From contig NC_133931.1 in the NCBI RefSeq assembly GCF_031877795.1, positions 19,413,764-19,477,763 on the forward strand: a DNA stretch of 64,000 nucleotides, read 5' to 3'. The notes below the pieces were generated by a model. That model was not told the origin of the DNA, did not search any database, and saw nothing but the letters and a program-made list of their open reading frames with translations. Shown piece after piece: positions 13,601 through 26,600 of this stretch. The first letter of the stretch is position 1, and each line of letters begins with the position of its first letter. This DNA comes from Strix aluco (lineage: Eukaryota > Chordata > Aves > Strigiformes > Strigidae). Made by a program: the position numbers and the translations under genes.

Positions 13601-16600
13601 CTAGAGGGTAAGCAAGGGGACTCTGCCCTGCTGCATCCCTGCTCCCCCTGCACTCAAATTCTAGGAGGCATTTGGTGCAACTAGCGGTTAAACTGAGTCA
13701 AGGGACTGGGTGTCAGACGTGCAGCTGGGGATTGCTGGCTGGGCCGCCTCCAGGAAGTTTGGAACAACACGGCATGAGTCAACACATATCTCAGCAGGAG
13801 TTTTGCCCTCGTGCCAGGCTACAGCCCGAGGTCCTCATCCACAGAGAAGGACAACATCTGCAAAACTCAACTGAGTCTGAACAAAAAGGTAAGGGAAGCT
13901 AATGTATTCTTACGTTACCCATAATGCAAATTCATGGCTCAAACTGGACCCATTTTTTTCAGCTAAATAACCAGACTATAAATCAACAAACAGTATATTT
14001 GACATGGTTGACAATTCAGGATCAATAGAAAATATTTTCTTGTTTATCTTGTTTGCTTTTAGAGAAAAATGAAATAAAATTACAAACCTACCATATAAAT
14101 AAAATTATCAAATCAGATGTAAAATTAAGATTAAAAATCTCATTTTCTCCTCTTGACATTTCTAAACAACATTAAGGCTCTCCAGCAGCCCTACAAACAC
14201 ACATCTTTTCCTGAAAGTGGAGCACTCTATTTCTGCCCTTTGCATATTCAGTGTTCTCAGAAACTTCACAAGCCTTTGTATCAAGGAAGTGTCACTGATA
14301 TTTACTGACAGTTGTGGAAAATATGATACTACCATTGTCTGAAAGCAGATGCCTAGATAAAAAAAGTGGTATTTGCCTTTTAATTGCCCCAGATAGCCCA
14401 ATTATCTTATCGAAAGGGAATGAGAGAATGGTAAAAACACAACTCATTCATATGGGAGATGTTATCAAGCAGAAATATAACTGTCATGAACCACACACAC
14501 GAACCACAAACACACTTCTCCAAAATCCTTATGCCAGTGATTTAAAAGGCGTCAAGGACTACACAGTCTGTTTGATTACTTGAAGAATTTATAGCCCAGC
14601 TGGCATCCTGATAATCTTTTTGATGTTGAAGGCATTAAGATCTATCATTTACTCCCATTAATATTATCATCTACTGTTTATGTGGAGTGGCATTCCAAGG
14701 CCCTGTTCAAGACCACATTGCAATAGATACTGACAAAATAGACCAAAAGGCCTTGTCCGTGTTCGCAGTTCAGGCTCTAAACCTTCCTGGAGAGTGCCTG
14801 TGTGGAGGGCACTGCTGAATAAGTGTCTAGCCAAGAACATCAATAAAAGCAGAAAGGAGAAAGGGCAGGAGGATGACAGTAACTATGATATGATCCTTGG
14901 TTTATATATATTGATACTGGGAAGTTGACAGAAGCAAGACCAGGCTAGGAAGGATACGACCAAAATATATACATTACATCATCAGTTGAATAAATATAAA
15001 ACATGTTTCTGGGTCCTCTTTGGTGTTATTCATGTTTTCATGAACTATTTTATACATAAGTACCAACATATAAATTTCTACTTGTTCAACACAGGACCTC
15101 AGTACCAAACATATCCCAGGCATATCCCAGATTTTATTATTTAAGCAACCCCAGAAGAACTAATACAGTACTTAATAGGATAGTTAGGATAAAAGACTTT
15201 GTAAGATTCTTACTTTTTAAAGTCTGCTTTTGGGGGGAAGTATTGTTCATATTTTTGACATTTAAAAGGACACGAGGTAAAAAGCCTCTGTTTTGACCAT
15301 TCTTTATCACTGTGACTTGCGAAATATGATTAAAATTCAATTCAGTTATCCTGAGCTCAAATTATAATGCTCCACTAATACAGTTTCTGCTCTTGCCTTA
15401 AGTCGAACAGCTACTGATGCTGGCAATTGTATAACATGTATGCTGTTTTCTTATTTCAGTAGCAGTTCAGATGGGTTTGTGTTTCATATAGTGAGGATGG
15501 GAAATCATATTATTTTGGCCAGCAGTGCTTTGGATCACGTCTACACCCTAGATATCCTTTCCCTGTTACCTTGTGTCTGTCCCTCAGGGACTCAGAACTG
15601 ACCGTCACCTCCTATATCACATCTCGCTTGGCTACCATGCAGGCAGTACTTTCAGGTTCATACAATGGAGCCTGTGGGGACGTTCTAGACCTCACCTCCT
15701 TCTCCACCATGATGGTCTCTCATTTTGCCTTTTACTCCTGTGCGATTCTTCCCATAAATTGATTAAATTTGTCCTAGTTCCAATCATTACATTTTGCCAG
15801 AAGCATGTGGTAAGTGGCAAGGCATTACTTTGATTCAAAGGGGAGAGCTCATAAGAAACATGTTAGATTCCAGGTCAGTGAGAGCTTATTCTCTTAACCA
15901 TATTAAATGTCATCAACCAATTTCAAGATCACCTAAAGACCTCTGCAGGAGTATGCTTCAATTCCTGGGAAACTTTCTGATATACAGGTATCACTGCATC
16001 CTTTGTCTTTCCCACACTGAAGAGCATTTGAAATCAGACTCCTCTCTATCTGCAGGGTAAGCACAGAATAAAAGTAGCTCAGAAATAAATCTTTCATTCC
16101 TCAGAACGGAGAGACCCAACTCGGTGTGCAAGATAAATGAGCAGACACTTCTCAGACACCCATTCTGGGGTCATAAAATTGCTTTCACCAGTGCTGTATT
16201 CATCAAGAGACACTTGTCTCCAGATAGAACTAAAAACATCAAGTACACTTCTTCAAGTGGCTCTTCAGTCCAGATTCCAAATCAAATACTTTTTCTATCC
16301 ACTCTGTGCTGCAAGTGCTATACACTATTTAAGCATACATAAGGTACCGAGGAAAATAAAGCAAGATACTTAATTTATTATCTTGATAACCTCAGGAGAT
16401 GCAGCATTCAGAAATAATTAACCATTGAATACTACTGCTACTTACTTACTCATTTATTCTGACTTAATATGAAAAATGTCTCTGTCAGATCCACCATACT
16501 TGTATCCTCCAGCTTAAATGATGGCTGGTTATTGACTGAGCAAAGAAAAAAAGTGGAGAACACTTGCTCCAAAGCAAATAAGCTTTCAAAACTAAGTAGA

Positions 16601-18375
16601 AGTCATTATGTACATATCCATCTCAGAACAATCTGTATTCCTTGAGTATTCATGTTTCAGCAATATCACACCAAACCCTAAAAAAATTGGGGTTATTGGT
16701 TACACCAGGGCTCATCTAGCAGAAATAAATCCACAGAATCACCTTTTTTCAGGACCTCACCACAGCTGCATACCAAGCTCTACTGCAAACCTGTATAGAG
16801 TTTACATTATTTTAAAAAAGCCATATGGTACAGTAAGCTACACTTACTCAGCTCAGATGGTAGAATTTCAGGAGTCATAACATGTCTGCTCCTCAACTTT
16901 TACACTGGATCAAGCAATAATCTTCTCAGAGATTATCAAAATACCTGTCCTGTTATATACAACCATTTTATGAATTAGATAAATTGGAACAATATAACAA
17001 TACCAGATTTCATTCTACTAGATCATTGTAGCACTGTAGTCTAAAACACACAGGACATTTCTGTGCCAGTTAGACTGCACATTTAAAAAATAATAGCCTT
17101 TGATGGGAGTGCCTGTTATGGTAAGACAGTAATTGTTTCTAGTTAGATTTTTTAATGTGTTTACACTGTATTTTAAAAGCAGATCTAAACTGCACTTTAA
17201 CCCAAAATTCCCATATTTCCAAAACTGTTTGGATGCAGAGCTGAGTCACAAGTTTTGGCAGATCCTTGGGATCCCTGGGGAGGGAAGCTTAAATCCAGGC
17301 CACAGGTCCTTCCTTGCACCTCCATCTCCAGTGTGGGTGCAGGCACAGATGTGCCTGCTTTCAATGACTCTGCCTCTATATATCTCATAATTTCACGCAG
17401 TAATTTCAGTTGCCTGAAGTCAGACAAGTCAATCCAAGTCCCTTCTATGTATATAGGCTGCTACACAAACATCTGAGGGTGTGCACTGCTTTAGGATGCT
17501 TTCTGGCTTGCATTTCACTGAGTAGTACTGACAGAGATCTGCCTAGTACAAACGGATCACAATTCTTATCAGAAGTCTGATTAAATAAATGTCTTGCAGA
17601 AAATAACATCTCCCTTGAACTCTCCCCCACTAGAATTGAACACACTGTTCTAGCAGATGTCTTATGCTGTGTACACAGACAAGATCACTCCCTTATTTCA
17701 GCTAAATATTCCAATTCTTCGGCATTAGTTCTCTTAACCACAGCCATGGTCTAAGAACTCACACTGAGACATTCACTACGATGGGTCCAAAGTATTTTTC
17801 TCATAATTGCTTTCCAAAACAGTTTCCCATTCTGTTGGCAGACCTTTACTATTTGTCCCAGATGTTTTTCTTTGACTTTGGCTGTATTTTTTTAAAATGT
17901 TACTATTCATTCTAATGAGTCTTTTTTACAAGATATGCTTCCTAAAAAGACCTCCTGATAGCTATTTGTTATATTTTTAACCTCTGATTTCTGTTGCCAA
18001 AATCCCAAACTAATTATTCTCTTATTCTGCCCAAGACTGACATGAAGCAAGGCTTCCCTTTTGCTCTTTTCTATATATTATAATGATATGCATAGTCATC
18101 TCATCTTTCTCTCATTTTCCAGTATTTCTTAAAGATGAGAGAATTTTTCAGGTAATTCTCTGAAGACTTCTAATGTAAACTATTGCTATGAAAATAGTTA
18201 GCGACAACTAGTGTTCTTTTTAGCATTTGTGAAGTGTTTGAGTGAGATCTCCTGATATGACATACAGCCCATCTGAATAGAAAAACAGGATCAACACATT
18301 TGATAAGCAAACTAGAGGCTGTTATTCTGCTTGGGGAATTGGAATTCATTTGAAATAAGGCCAGTCAGAATGGAG
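10686..18375. other. Long intergenic stretch, no gene seen
   Basis: About 7.7 kb of AT-rich DNA. Small direct duplications are visible: TCATGATTTAC twice at 11167-11188, and CATATCCCAG twice near 15111-15130. A patch at about 13300-13900 is more GC-balanced and has three overlapping + open frames of 76-90 codons without recognised domains. I see no tRNA, rRNA or protein gene. Confidence 0.6.
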
Positions 18376-19121
18376 ATCACAGAATCATAGAATGGCTAGA
18401 AGGTACCTGTAAAGAATATCTCGTCCAACACCCCTGCCATGGGCAGGGACACCTTCCACTAGATCAGGTAGTTCAAAGTCCCATCCATCATGGCACTGAA
18501 CACTGCCAGGTGGTATCCATAAACTCTCCGGGCCACCTCACCACCCTCATCATAAAAAAAATCTTCCTTATGTCCAATCTAAGTCTACCCTCTTTTAGTT
18601 TTAAACCTTTGCCTCTTGACCTGTCACTACAGACCTTGGTGAAAAGTCTCTCTCCATCTTTCTTATAAAGCCACTTTACTGAAATGCCACAGTAAGGTCT
18701 CCCCGGAGCCTTCTCCTCTCCAGGCTGAACAACCCCGACTCTCTCAGCCTGTCCTCACAGGAGAGGTGCTCCAGTCCCCTCATCATTTCTGTGGCCCTTC
18801 TCTGGACTCACTCAAGCAGGTCCATGTCTTTCCTGTGCTGAGGACCCGGGAGCTGGACACAGTGCTCCAGGTGGGGTCTCATCAGGGCAGAGTAGAGGGG
18901 CAGAATCACCTCCCTCGACCTGCTGGCCACACTTCTTTAGATGCAGCCCAGGATACAGTTGGCTTTCTGGGCTGTGAGTGCACATTGCTGGCTCATGTCC
19001 AGTTTTTCATTCATCAGTATTCCCAAGTCCTTCTCCACAGGGCTGCTCTCAATCCATCCATCCCCCAGTTTGTATTGATACTGAGGATTGCTCCAACCCA
19101 GGTGCAAGACTTTGCACTTGG
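18376..19121 (-). mobile_element. CR1 retrotransposon fragment, near-copy of 4296-5050
   Basis: Starts with TCACAGAATCATAGAATGGC and runs through the same CR1 3' and ORF2 tail as the element at 4296. Both share the unusual string ACCTGTAAAGAATATCT near the terminus. From about 18584 to 19110 the two differ at only occasional positions. This copy is 5'-truncated at about 19121, near GCACTTGG on the + strand. The minus-strand open frame at 18937-19266 is CR1 pol remnant plus flanking sequence. Confidence 0.94.
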
Positions 19122-22100
19122 ATTTTAATTCTATTGCACACCAGGTTTCTAAAGCAGAAAAAAAGTCCATTTTCCACCACCCATCAAAATTAAGAAATGT
19201 ACAAGTAGCATTCATAAGTATTAAATCCATATATATAATATTCAATGAATGTTTCATCTTTTCCATCTTTTTTATCTTTTATCTTTTTTCATTTATCTGA
19301 TTGTATTCTGTACTGATTTTTCATCTATAATCTTTATGCAAAAGCATTTTGCATCTGACATTTTAAATCTAGATTTCTTTATAATTTTCTAATTCTTTAT
19401 GTTCTAACTTCTCCATTTCTATCTGCCCTATCCCTACTAATATACTGATACAGATGATTGCAAATGAACAATCTTGTATACTTGCCAATGCTTTTCACTA
19501 TGCTTGCTTACCTACATATTAAGCACTTGGTTACAAAGTAGATGTTTAAAAAAGATCTCCAAGTCAATTATTTTAATTGACTTTTTTAATTATTGACAAT
19601 TTGCAGAGTTTCCTTGATTTTCTCCAGCTTCATGTGCTTTCACAACTTTCCCAACATTTACCCATTTCCATATTCTGAAAACCCAATTTCAACATCATTC
19701 TCATATTTTGGGTGGGAAAAAAATGTCAAAGCATCATAAGCCTCAGCTGGCAAAGTACAGATGCTCTCTAGGTCATAGACAGAAGCATTATCAGCTATGT
19801 GCCTGCGTTAATGAAATCACATAGTATCGGGATTACAGGGCCCAGCTCTGCCCTCTGCCCCATGCAGCATTTCCTTTGACTTCAGAGGCAGATGTGATTC
19901 AAAACCAAAACCTGGCCTACGATCCTGAAGCACTATAAGGTATTGTCTGCACTTTGCTGACCCATGAAAGCTCAGCGCCACCCCCACGCCACCCCCCCAA
20001 AAAAAAAAATTCAGCTGCCCAAAGTTGAATTTAGACAAGTTTAGGCACCAAAACTCTCCAATTCAAAATAACTTTGCAAGAAAGCCACCTAACCCTAATG
20101 AACATAAGGTCACAAAATGCCTCTGGTTTTCATCCCTACTGTCCACAAGTGCTTTCAGTGTCATAAAAACTTGAAACTGTCCTGGTCTGAGAAACGAGAC
20201 AGCCTGGTTTTGGACCAGCATCCTCCAGGCAATACTCTTGAGTGAGGAAGCATGTCACTTCCCCACAAAGTCAAATTTTGCAAGTATATGCAACACTAGC
20301 AAATATCAACAGCAGAAAAATAACAAAGGTGACTGTTTAGTCAGAATTCACATAAGGCAGGAATCATTCTTCAGTTTTTTAATTATTACATAAAAAAAAA
20401 AAAAAAAAAAGTACAGGTTTGACTCCTTTTGTCATCTGGGGAGACCACAGCCTCTGACTTCCTAGAAGTCCTGCTTGCTTCCCCTCTGCGAGGGACTGGT
20501 CAAAAGTAAGTGAGTTAGGAGTGGAAGCCTTCTTTCTGAAACTGAACTACTTCACAGAAAAGAAGGAAGATTCATGGGATCAGAAAGACAGAATACAAGG
20601 CTGTACCATGCAGAAGGTCTCAACTGAGACTTGGTCTCTGCTGGCAGCATGAATAACCCTCTTGTGCTAAAGGGTGCAAAGGTACCCTTGTGTGTACTGC
20701 TGAGCTCGAAGCGATTCTCTCGTGGGTACAGTATTTTTTTTGCTTGTTCTTCTGAAGTGCCTGATTCAGAACAGAGGTATTTGGGTACTTAATTAGGATT
20801 CTGAGACCTTTACTGGACTGCTCTACTGCTGTTATCCTGACAGCTCATGAGCAAAAATACTACAGTGCAAGAAAGCACGTTGGAAAACAGCATTTGCAGA
20901 TGTCTAGAAACAATGCACCATCAGATGGAACAAATAAACTTACAAAAACAAACTTCACAGAAAGCTTTGCAAAAACATCAGGTGAAGCTTTTCTCTTAGC
21001 AGTTCACATGTGGAAGCAGCAATGCACTGAGTTCCTCGTGTCTGTGCTGCTCACTGCTGGCTGCTCAAAACGTACTCTACAATCCACTATAATTCACCCT
21101 GTCCTCTCTTCCTTGCAACTTTTTCTGGAAGAGCGCTCCATCTGAGTGAAGATCTTAGTAGCAAAGCCTGGAATACAAACTGCTTCACGTACCTTGCTCC
21201 CCTTTCAGGAAAGCATAAGGTCTAACCCAAGGGCCTGGCTCAGAGCCCAGCTTTCCCTGGCAGCTCCTGGAGTCCAGGCGCTTCTGCTGAATCTGCAGCC
21301 CTCTGCGGCTTCCTGAGGAGCTGCTATTTTTCAGCACAGAGTAGAGCAAGGAAAAGCCTAAGAAGATACTCTGTTCTGTAGGTTTTCTGAGGCTCTTATG
21401 AATATATAACGTTTTTCCTTTCTACAGCAAATACAGGTTTGGTCAGAGTTACATACTGGTTATGAAAATTAGTTTTATAGGTAATACAGCAATACTGCTG
21501 GTTTGTAAAAGACATCAAGAGGAGGAGAAGAGTGATATCACATGATCATGTTAAGTATGTGTTCCTCCCAGTACTGATGATTAACTAGTGCACAGTAAAA
21601 ATATTTTAATAAGCTGAAACGTGACTTAATTCCTCAATATTTATTAGATATACATGGACTGTAAGGGAAAAAAAATTGCTTGAAAGTTAATGATTGTTTT
21701 ATGATTTATGATAAGGCTATAAATCTCTCTGCAAAGAGGAGAGGAGATCAAAGGGAATCTCATCCCATTATTAATCCTGAGGCAGCCTGAAGACTTTACT
21801 TTTCAGATCTTGTTTCTCAGCAAGTCAAAAATTTGAGCTTGAAATGGAAAAAGATAAAGCAGGCTCCGACAATTGAATCATCATCAACTACTCTCGAGCT
21901 GAGTTACTATGGCAATGGCAGTGCTGCTGCACAGCTTCTTCTTACTCCTTCTACCAGTACAACAGCTTTGTAAATGTACATGGGAAATTTCCACCGCACA
22001 TGTGCCATGTGTGGCTCGCAGGAGAAACCCACGGTCTCAGGTGCCCCAGTCTCTATGAAAGGGAAGAGCAAATTTGTGTTATTAAAATACATGATTTGCA

Positions 22101-23120
22101 ATTTTCCATGGAAACAGTCTTGGAGCAGTAGGGAAAGGTCCAGGATTCTTCCTGCTCTTCTGTGCCTCAGGAAGGGTAATTCCAGTGCTTAGATGATATC
22201 TTATAAGCACACAGAATTTTTAATACAGGAATTTCAAGCATTTTTTTCAGCTGTAACTACCTCACTTCTCTGAATTATAGATGTCTTGACACTGCCAGGG
22301 GAGGATGGTATCATCTTTGGCAGAGCATAGCTTGAAGCTCTACATAAGTAATGGATCTAATCCCAATGCCAGGTTAATAAATTAGTAATTATAACTCTTT
22401 GTATATGCAACAATCAGTGTGTCAGTACTCACCAGTATCCTCTTTCCTCTTCGAGGACTGGATGAATACATCACCTTTCCTATTACTGATGGCATGTTCT
22501 CTGCACCGCACATAAAATACACATTTGCTCTTAATTATATTTGAGACAGTATTTAATATTTATGCCCTGATAGCAAACAGAAGCTCCCAACAGTGATTGG
22601 GGCCCTTTGTAGGAAGCATACATGCAAAGGAAATCTTTGCCCAAGAATGCTATTGCTGAAAGTACAGTTTCTGCAAGCTCATTAAGTTGTACAAGCAGAC
22701 ATTTCTGTGGAACCTCAAATGAACTCCATCTCGAGGATTTCATCATCCTTTTTTGTGGAAAGTAAGTCCTTTTCACCTACTGTGTGGATATGCATACAGC
22801 CCAGATCGCGATCCTGCTAATAAATGCATGCCTTTTAAGCAGAGCCGCTCTGGGGAGCAGATGAACAAGGTTAACACATGTGCACTAATCAATAGGAGGG
22901 TCAGCAACAATTATGGCAGTGAAAGCTAAGAGAGATGATACAATAATTAAATATACTATGCAATGTATTGTCTGAGAATCAAGTAAGTTTTTACGTCTCT
23001 ACATGTTCCATAAAAGCTGTCACTGAATAATAAGGACATCTGACGCATTTTGCTATTTATATCGCTCTGCATCCACCGTATTTGTCCTGGTAACATCTGC
23101 TCTCCGTTACGTTTCCGGCT
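19122..23120. other. Intergenic DNA directly upstream of the SYBU CpG island
   Basis: No coding gene is supported. Contains a pyrimidine-rich TTTTATCTTT patch at about 19255-19300, a poly-A run of about 19 bases at 20392-20410, and a C-run/A-run junction near 19990-20010. Proximal enhancers could lie here, but nothing in the sequence alone identifies one. Confidence 0.6.
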
Positions 23121-23331
23121 CGGTGCCTCAGCGGTAAATCCGTGACCCCGCACACACAGCCTGCGCTCAGCTTGCCCCTATTTTCAGAGGTTTACGCCCC
23201 GTACAGCCTTTTCCGACCAGGAGCAGGCAGCACAGGCACGGAGTGGGCAGGCAGCTGCCTCCCCGGGGCAGCCCACGGACAGCGGTGCCCAGGCGACGCG
23301 GCGGCCGCCCGGGGATGCCGAACCGGGCGGC

Positions 23332-23361
23332 GGGGGGGGGGGGTGGGGTGGGGTGCGGGGG
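23332..23361 (+). repeat. G-run, G-quadruplex-prone
   Basis: A run of 12 G is followed by GGGG, GGGG and GGGGG tracts separated by single T or TGC spacers. This satisfies the canonical four-tract quadruplex pattern on the + strand inside the SYBU promoter. Homopolymer length here may be affected by sequencing error. Confidence 0.8.
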
Positions 23362-23542
23362 ATGCCGGGCCGGGCCGGGCCGGTGGGGGAAGGGGGGGAC
23401 GCGCCCCCGTCCCCGCACCTGCCCGGCGCCCTCGGGGCGGGCGGCAGCGGCGGCCCCGGGCGCGGCGGCACCACGTGTCGGGGCGGGGAGCGGCGGCGGC
23501 GGCGGGGCCGGGCCGGGCTCCGCCACCCCCAGCGCCGCAGCG

Positions 23543-23564
23543 GCAGCAGCAGCAGCAGCAGCAG
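23543..23564 (+). repeat. (GCA)7 trinucleotide repeat
   Basis: Seven tandem GCA units (CAG repeat) followed by GGAGGAG and a GCG/GGC stretch. It lies about 90 bases upstream of the SYBU start codon and is probably in the 5'UTR. Trinucleotide runs of this type are often length-polymorphic. Confidence 0.85.
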
Positions 23565-23612
23565 GAGGAGCGGCGGCGGCGGCAACCCCGGCTTAGCGCA
23601 TCCCTCTCGCCC

Positions 23613-23648
23613 ATGCCAGGTGCCTGTCCCCGGCTGCGCCGTGACTGA
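23613..23648 (+). other. Upstream ORF in SYBU 5'UTR (11 codons)
   Basis: ATG at 23613 opens an 11-codon frame (MPGACPRLRRD) that ends with TGA at 23646-23648, six bases before the SYBU ATG. It is in the same frame as the main ORF but separated by the stop. Its start context is weak (C at -3, C at +4), so leaky scanning past it is expected. It matters only if the transcription start lies upstream of 23613, which is likely but not shown. Confidence 0.6.
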
Positions 23649-23654
23649 GGAGCG

Positions 23655-23681
23655 ATGGGGCCTCTGCGGGAGAGCGGCAAG
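23655..23681 (+). CDS. SYBU: SYBU coding exon 1 (codons 1-9)
   Basis: Encodes MGPLRESGK. The ATG has a good start context (G at -3, G at +4). The exon ends at AAG and is followed by donor GTGAGG, phase 0. The first seven residues agree with mammalian syntabulin, which decides this start. Only 27 coding bases are present, so most gene finders would miss or mis-join it. Confidence 0.92.
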
Positions 23682-26600
23682 GTGAGGAGCCGGCGAGGGA
23701 AGGGGCGGCGGGGGGGGGCTGCGGGGACGGAGCAGAGGCAGGGGCAGGCAAACACTGGCCCTCCCCACCCCCCCCCCCGCCCCTCAGGGGCGGGAGGGCG
23801 GGGGGCCGGGGTTTGCCTGCCCCTGCCGGGATGGTGGGAGGAGGAGGGGGCATCTGAAGGGTCCCTGACGCCGGGGTGTCCCTTCCCGAGCAGGAGCAGA
23901 AAACGCAGCTGGAGAAAGAGGTGTCCCGCAGCCGCATCCCCCGCCTGGTCCTCCGGCCGCAGCAGAAGGTATCCCCCGCTTCCGAGTCGCCCTTTTCGGA
24001 AGAGGAGAGCCGGGAATTCAACCCGCCCAGTTCCTCCGGGGGCTCCGGCAGGACTGTCAGCAGCAATAGCTTCTGCTCAGGTACCGCAGACGGACCCCCC
24101 GCCTCAGTCCTCAGCCCGGGGGTCACGTTGGGCCCCACCACGCCGACCCCCGAGGCTTCGCGGTCACCCCCGGCCGGTGCATCCCTGTGTCGGGCTCGTA
24201 CCGAGCCCTGACGAGCATCCCGCTTTGCAGATGAAGAAGGGCAGCCACTGATTTTTCCAGGGAAGTCCAGTATCTGTTCTTTTAATACGTGTCCGTAAGC
24301 GACACCAGATGTTTCCATTTCAAGTTCTGCTATCCACTGCTAGAAAGTTGGCCGTTTTACTGTGGCAGAATAGTTGCTTTAAAGAGAAGGATTTTCCTTA
24401 AAATCTGTGACGTGGGTTTGAAGCATTCTGAAAAGCCCGTAAGCCAAAGAGTCTGTAAAACAGGGGAGCTGCTACTAAGGCTATCAGACCTGGGTCAAAT
24501 ACTGCAATTCCTTTTGGTTTTGTGACGATGATCTCCATGCATAAATCAGAACAAAATATGTAGGTGAAGTTTTCGCTGTCATATTGAATTGAGTTTTGTT
24601 TATTTGAGAAGTCAGGCTTCTTCTGACAAGTGTGTCGCCAGATGTGAGTTGGGCATGATGCCGTCTCTACAGAGGGGGCAATGGCTGGGTGATATATCAG
24701 AAGTAAATTACTACTCTCCAACTGTAAACCACACAAATGTCATTTGCTCTTCAAAATTAGTGTATCCCTTTACATCAGGGACAACTTGAAAACAGATTTT
24801 TTTATGTTAAATAGTTGTCCAGTGTATAGTGTAGCACAATTTAAGTGCCTCAACTAGCAGTGAATGACTCAGATACCTACTAGTGGTGAGTAATTTTCTA
24901 ATTCAGTGAAACTCTTCACCAAGTATGACGTTATGCACATGGATAGCAGCATTGAGGGTCGCATCATGAACACCTTGGGCTCTATGTGTGGTAATTTTAA
25001 AGATATTTTGGTGCCTAAGGATTTGGTTTTCATAGTATTTTGGAGAGCATAACATTCTCTGTCTAAATAAAAATCTCAATTATCACAAGTATTTTTGTAA
25101 TAGTTAATATCAGAGCAAGTTCATGAACTTCCTTTTTGTTTATTCATAAAGTATTTGTTACCAAAGGTTTTCCTGAGAACAGCCGGAAACACTCATACTT
25201 ATTTTTGTCTTCACTGCAGTGGATCAGATTATTATTTTTGAATTCCTTTAATGAAAACCAGTGTATTGAACACTGTGTACAAGAACAGTCAGTTTTCCTA
25301 GCTGAGAAACACAGTATCCATGTTTGAGTCTAGCTTGGATAGATTTTGCAATTCAGGCTCAGTGGAATGATCTATTTGGTTATTGTTTAATGAACAATGC
25401 AGGGTGTTAAACAAACAACATAGTACTGTAAGAATGCTGAAGTCTTTTTCCCATGCCTTTTGAATCCCTCCATCTTACCTGCTTGAGTTTGCCAGTTACA
25501 AAGAAGTAAAATCTTTTGAAGCTTTCTATAAATACATTATTTTTATGATCTGTCTGAAATGACTGCTTTCTATCCTGTTTTTTTTTTCCCTGTGTGTTGA
25601 CAAGCCTTTCATCCTGGTTAATGACATTTTTTATATCTTTTGGGTTTATATTGTGTTCTTCAGATCTACTCAACAGAGCTGCCAAAGTAATACCCTTGCT
25701 GTCCCGCTGCACTGTATAGTCTTGAGGCCCAGCAGAGCTTTGTATTTACTCTGGGTGTGTCTGATCTCATGGCTTGACAGTTTTAAGGCACCTTTCGCAG
25801 AGATATTCAAGAGTGCGATGCTGGTCTCTTAACCTGCCTCTTAAGCACAACTGCTCATATATTTATTTTCGTAATTCATCTTTTATTCTTCCATGAATGC
25901 TGCATTGATTTAGTTTGATTTCTTTCCCCATGCCGAGAGCTTTGTGCTTCTCAAGCTGCCTGCAGCACCCACACAGTTTGACTGCAGTTTGACTGCTGTG
26001 AGCCTTCAAATCTTATGCAGGGAAGGATCAGCCAAGGCACTGTCCTCCAGCCCAGGACGTGGTTTTGTTGTTGACAGGTTTGATGGATTTTTCACTGCGA
26101 TGCAGGTATGACAACAGTCCCTGACTTGATTGCCTCATTCACTGACGTCTCTTCCCTGTCTTCCAGTTACAGTCCTTCTTTATCATATTATGTCTAATTT
26201 AGATTGAAATTCCCGAGCGGCAGCAGGTGGCTGCTCGTTCCTGTTTCTGGGGAGGGAATGGTGAAGAGCTGTGTGGAGAGGTGAGTGGAGGGGCCGCAGC
26301 CTCTAACCTGCCTCTCCTGGTGCCTAACTTGGCACTTACCATCTTAACTGAGAAGTGGCATGTGCAGAAAGTGTATTTAAAAGTAGCAAGTAATAAATTT
26401 GGAATAGGTGAGCAGATGAATAACGTGATGAACGAGAGTGTGATGGCAGTATGAAAAAGCTCATGAGCATTTAGGTAAATGTCTTCTTTGGAGCATTAAG
26501 CTCCAAAAGGTTCTTGATAAGCAGCAGATAGGGTGACTTGACCCCTGGAATAATTCCTTTCCTCTTTACCCTTCTCTTGACAAGTTGCTCTCCACCTTTC

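Larger units (their letters stand above)
23120..24250 (+). promoter_or_regulatory. SYBU: CpG-island promoter of SYBU
   Basis: Base composition changes sharply from AT-rich to extremely GC- and CpG-rich near 23120 and returns to AT-rich after about 24250. This island encloses the first two coding exons. GC boxes of the Sp/KLF type are visible at 23325-23330, 23435-23440 and 23480-23488, and a palindromic E-box CACGTG lies at 23472-23477. No convincing TATA box is seen at a useful position, which fits a dispersed CpG-island start. The exact transcription start cannot be read from sequence; the 5'UTR probably begins between about 23200 and 23560. Confidence 0.85.

Noticed and set aside
1..23100. 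Search for the neighbour gene expected upstream of SYBU (KCNV1 by the human gene order)
   Set aside because: No potassium-channel-like exon was recognised among the frames; the neighbour is probably beyond the left edge.
23142..24318. Many long open frames on both strands in the CpG island (up to 241 codons on the minus strand)
   Set aside because: GC-rich sequence lacks stop codons by composition. The frames are low-complexity Pro/Arg/Gly/Ala and overlap the verified SYBU exons. Divergent antisense transcription is possible but no protein is supported.
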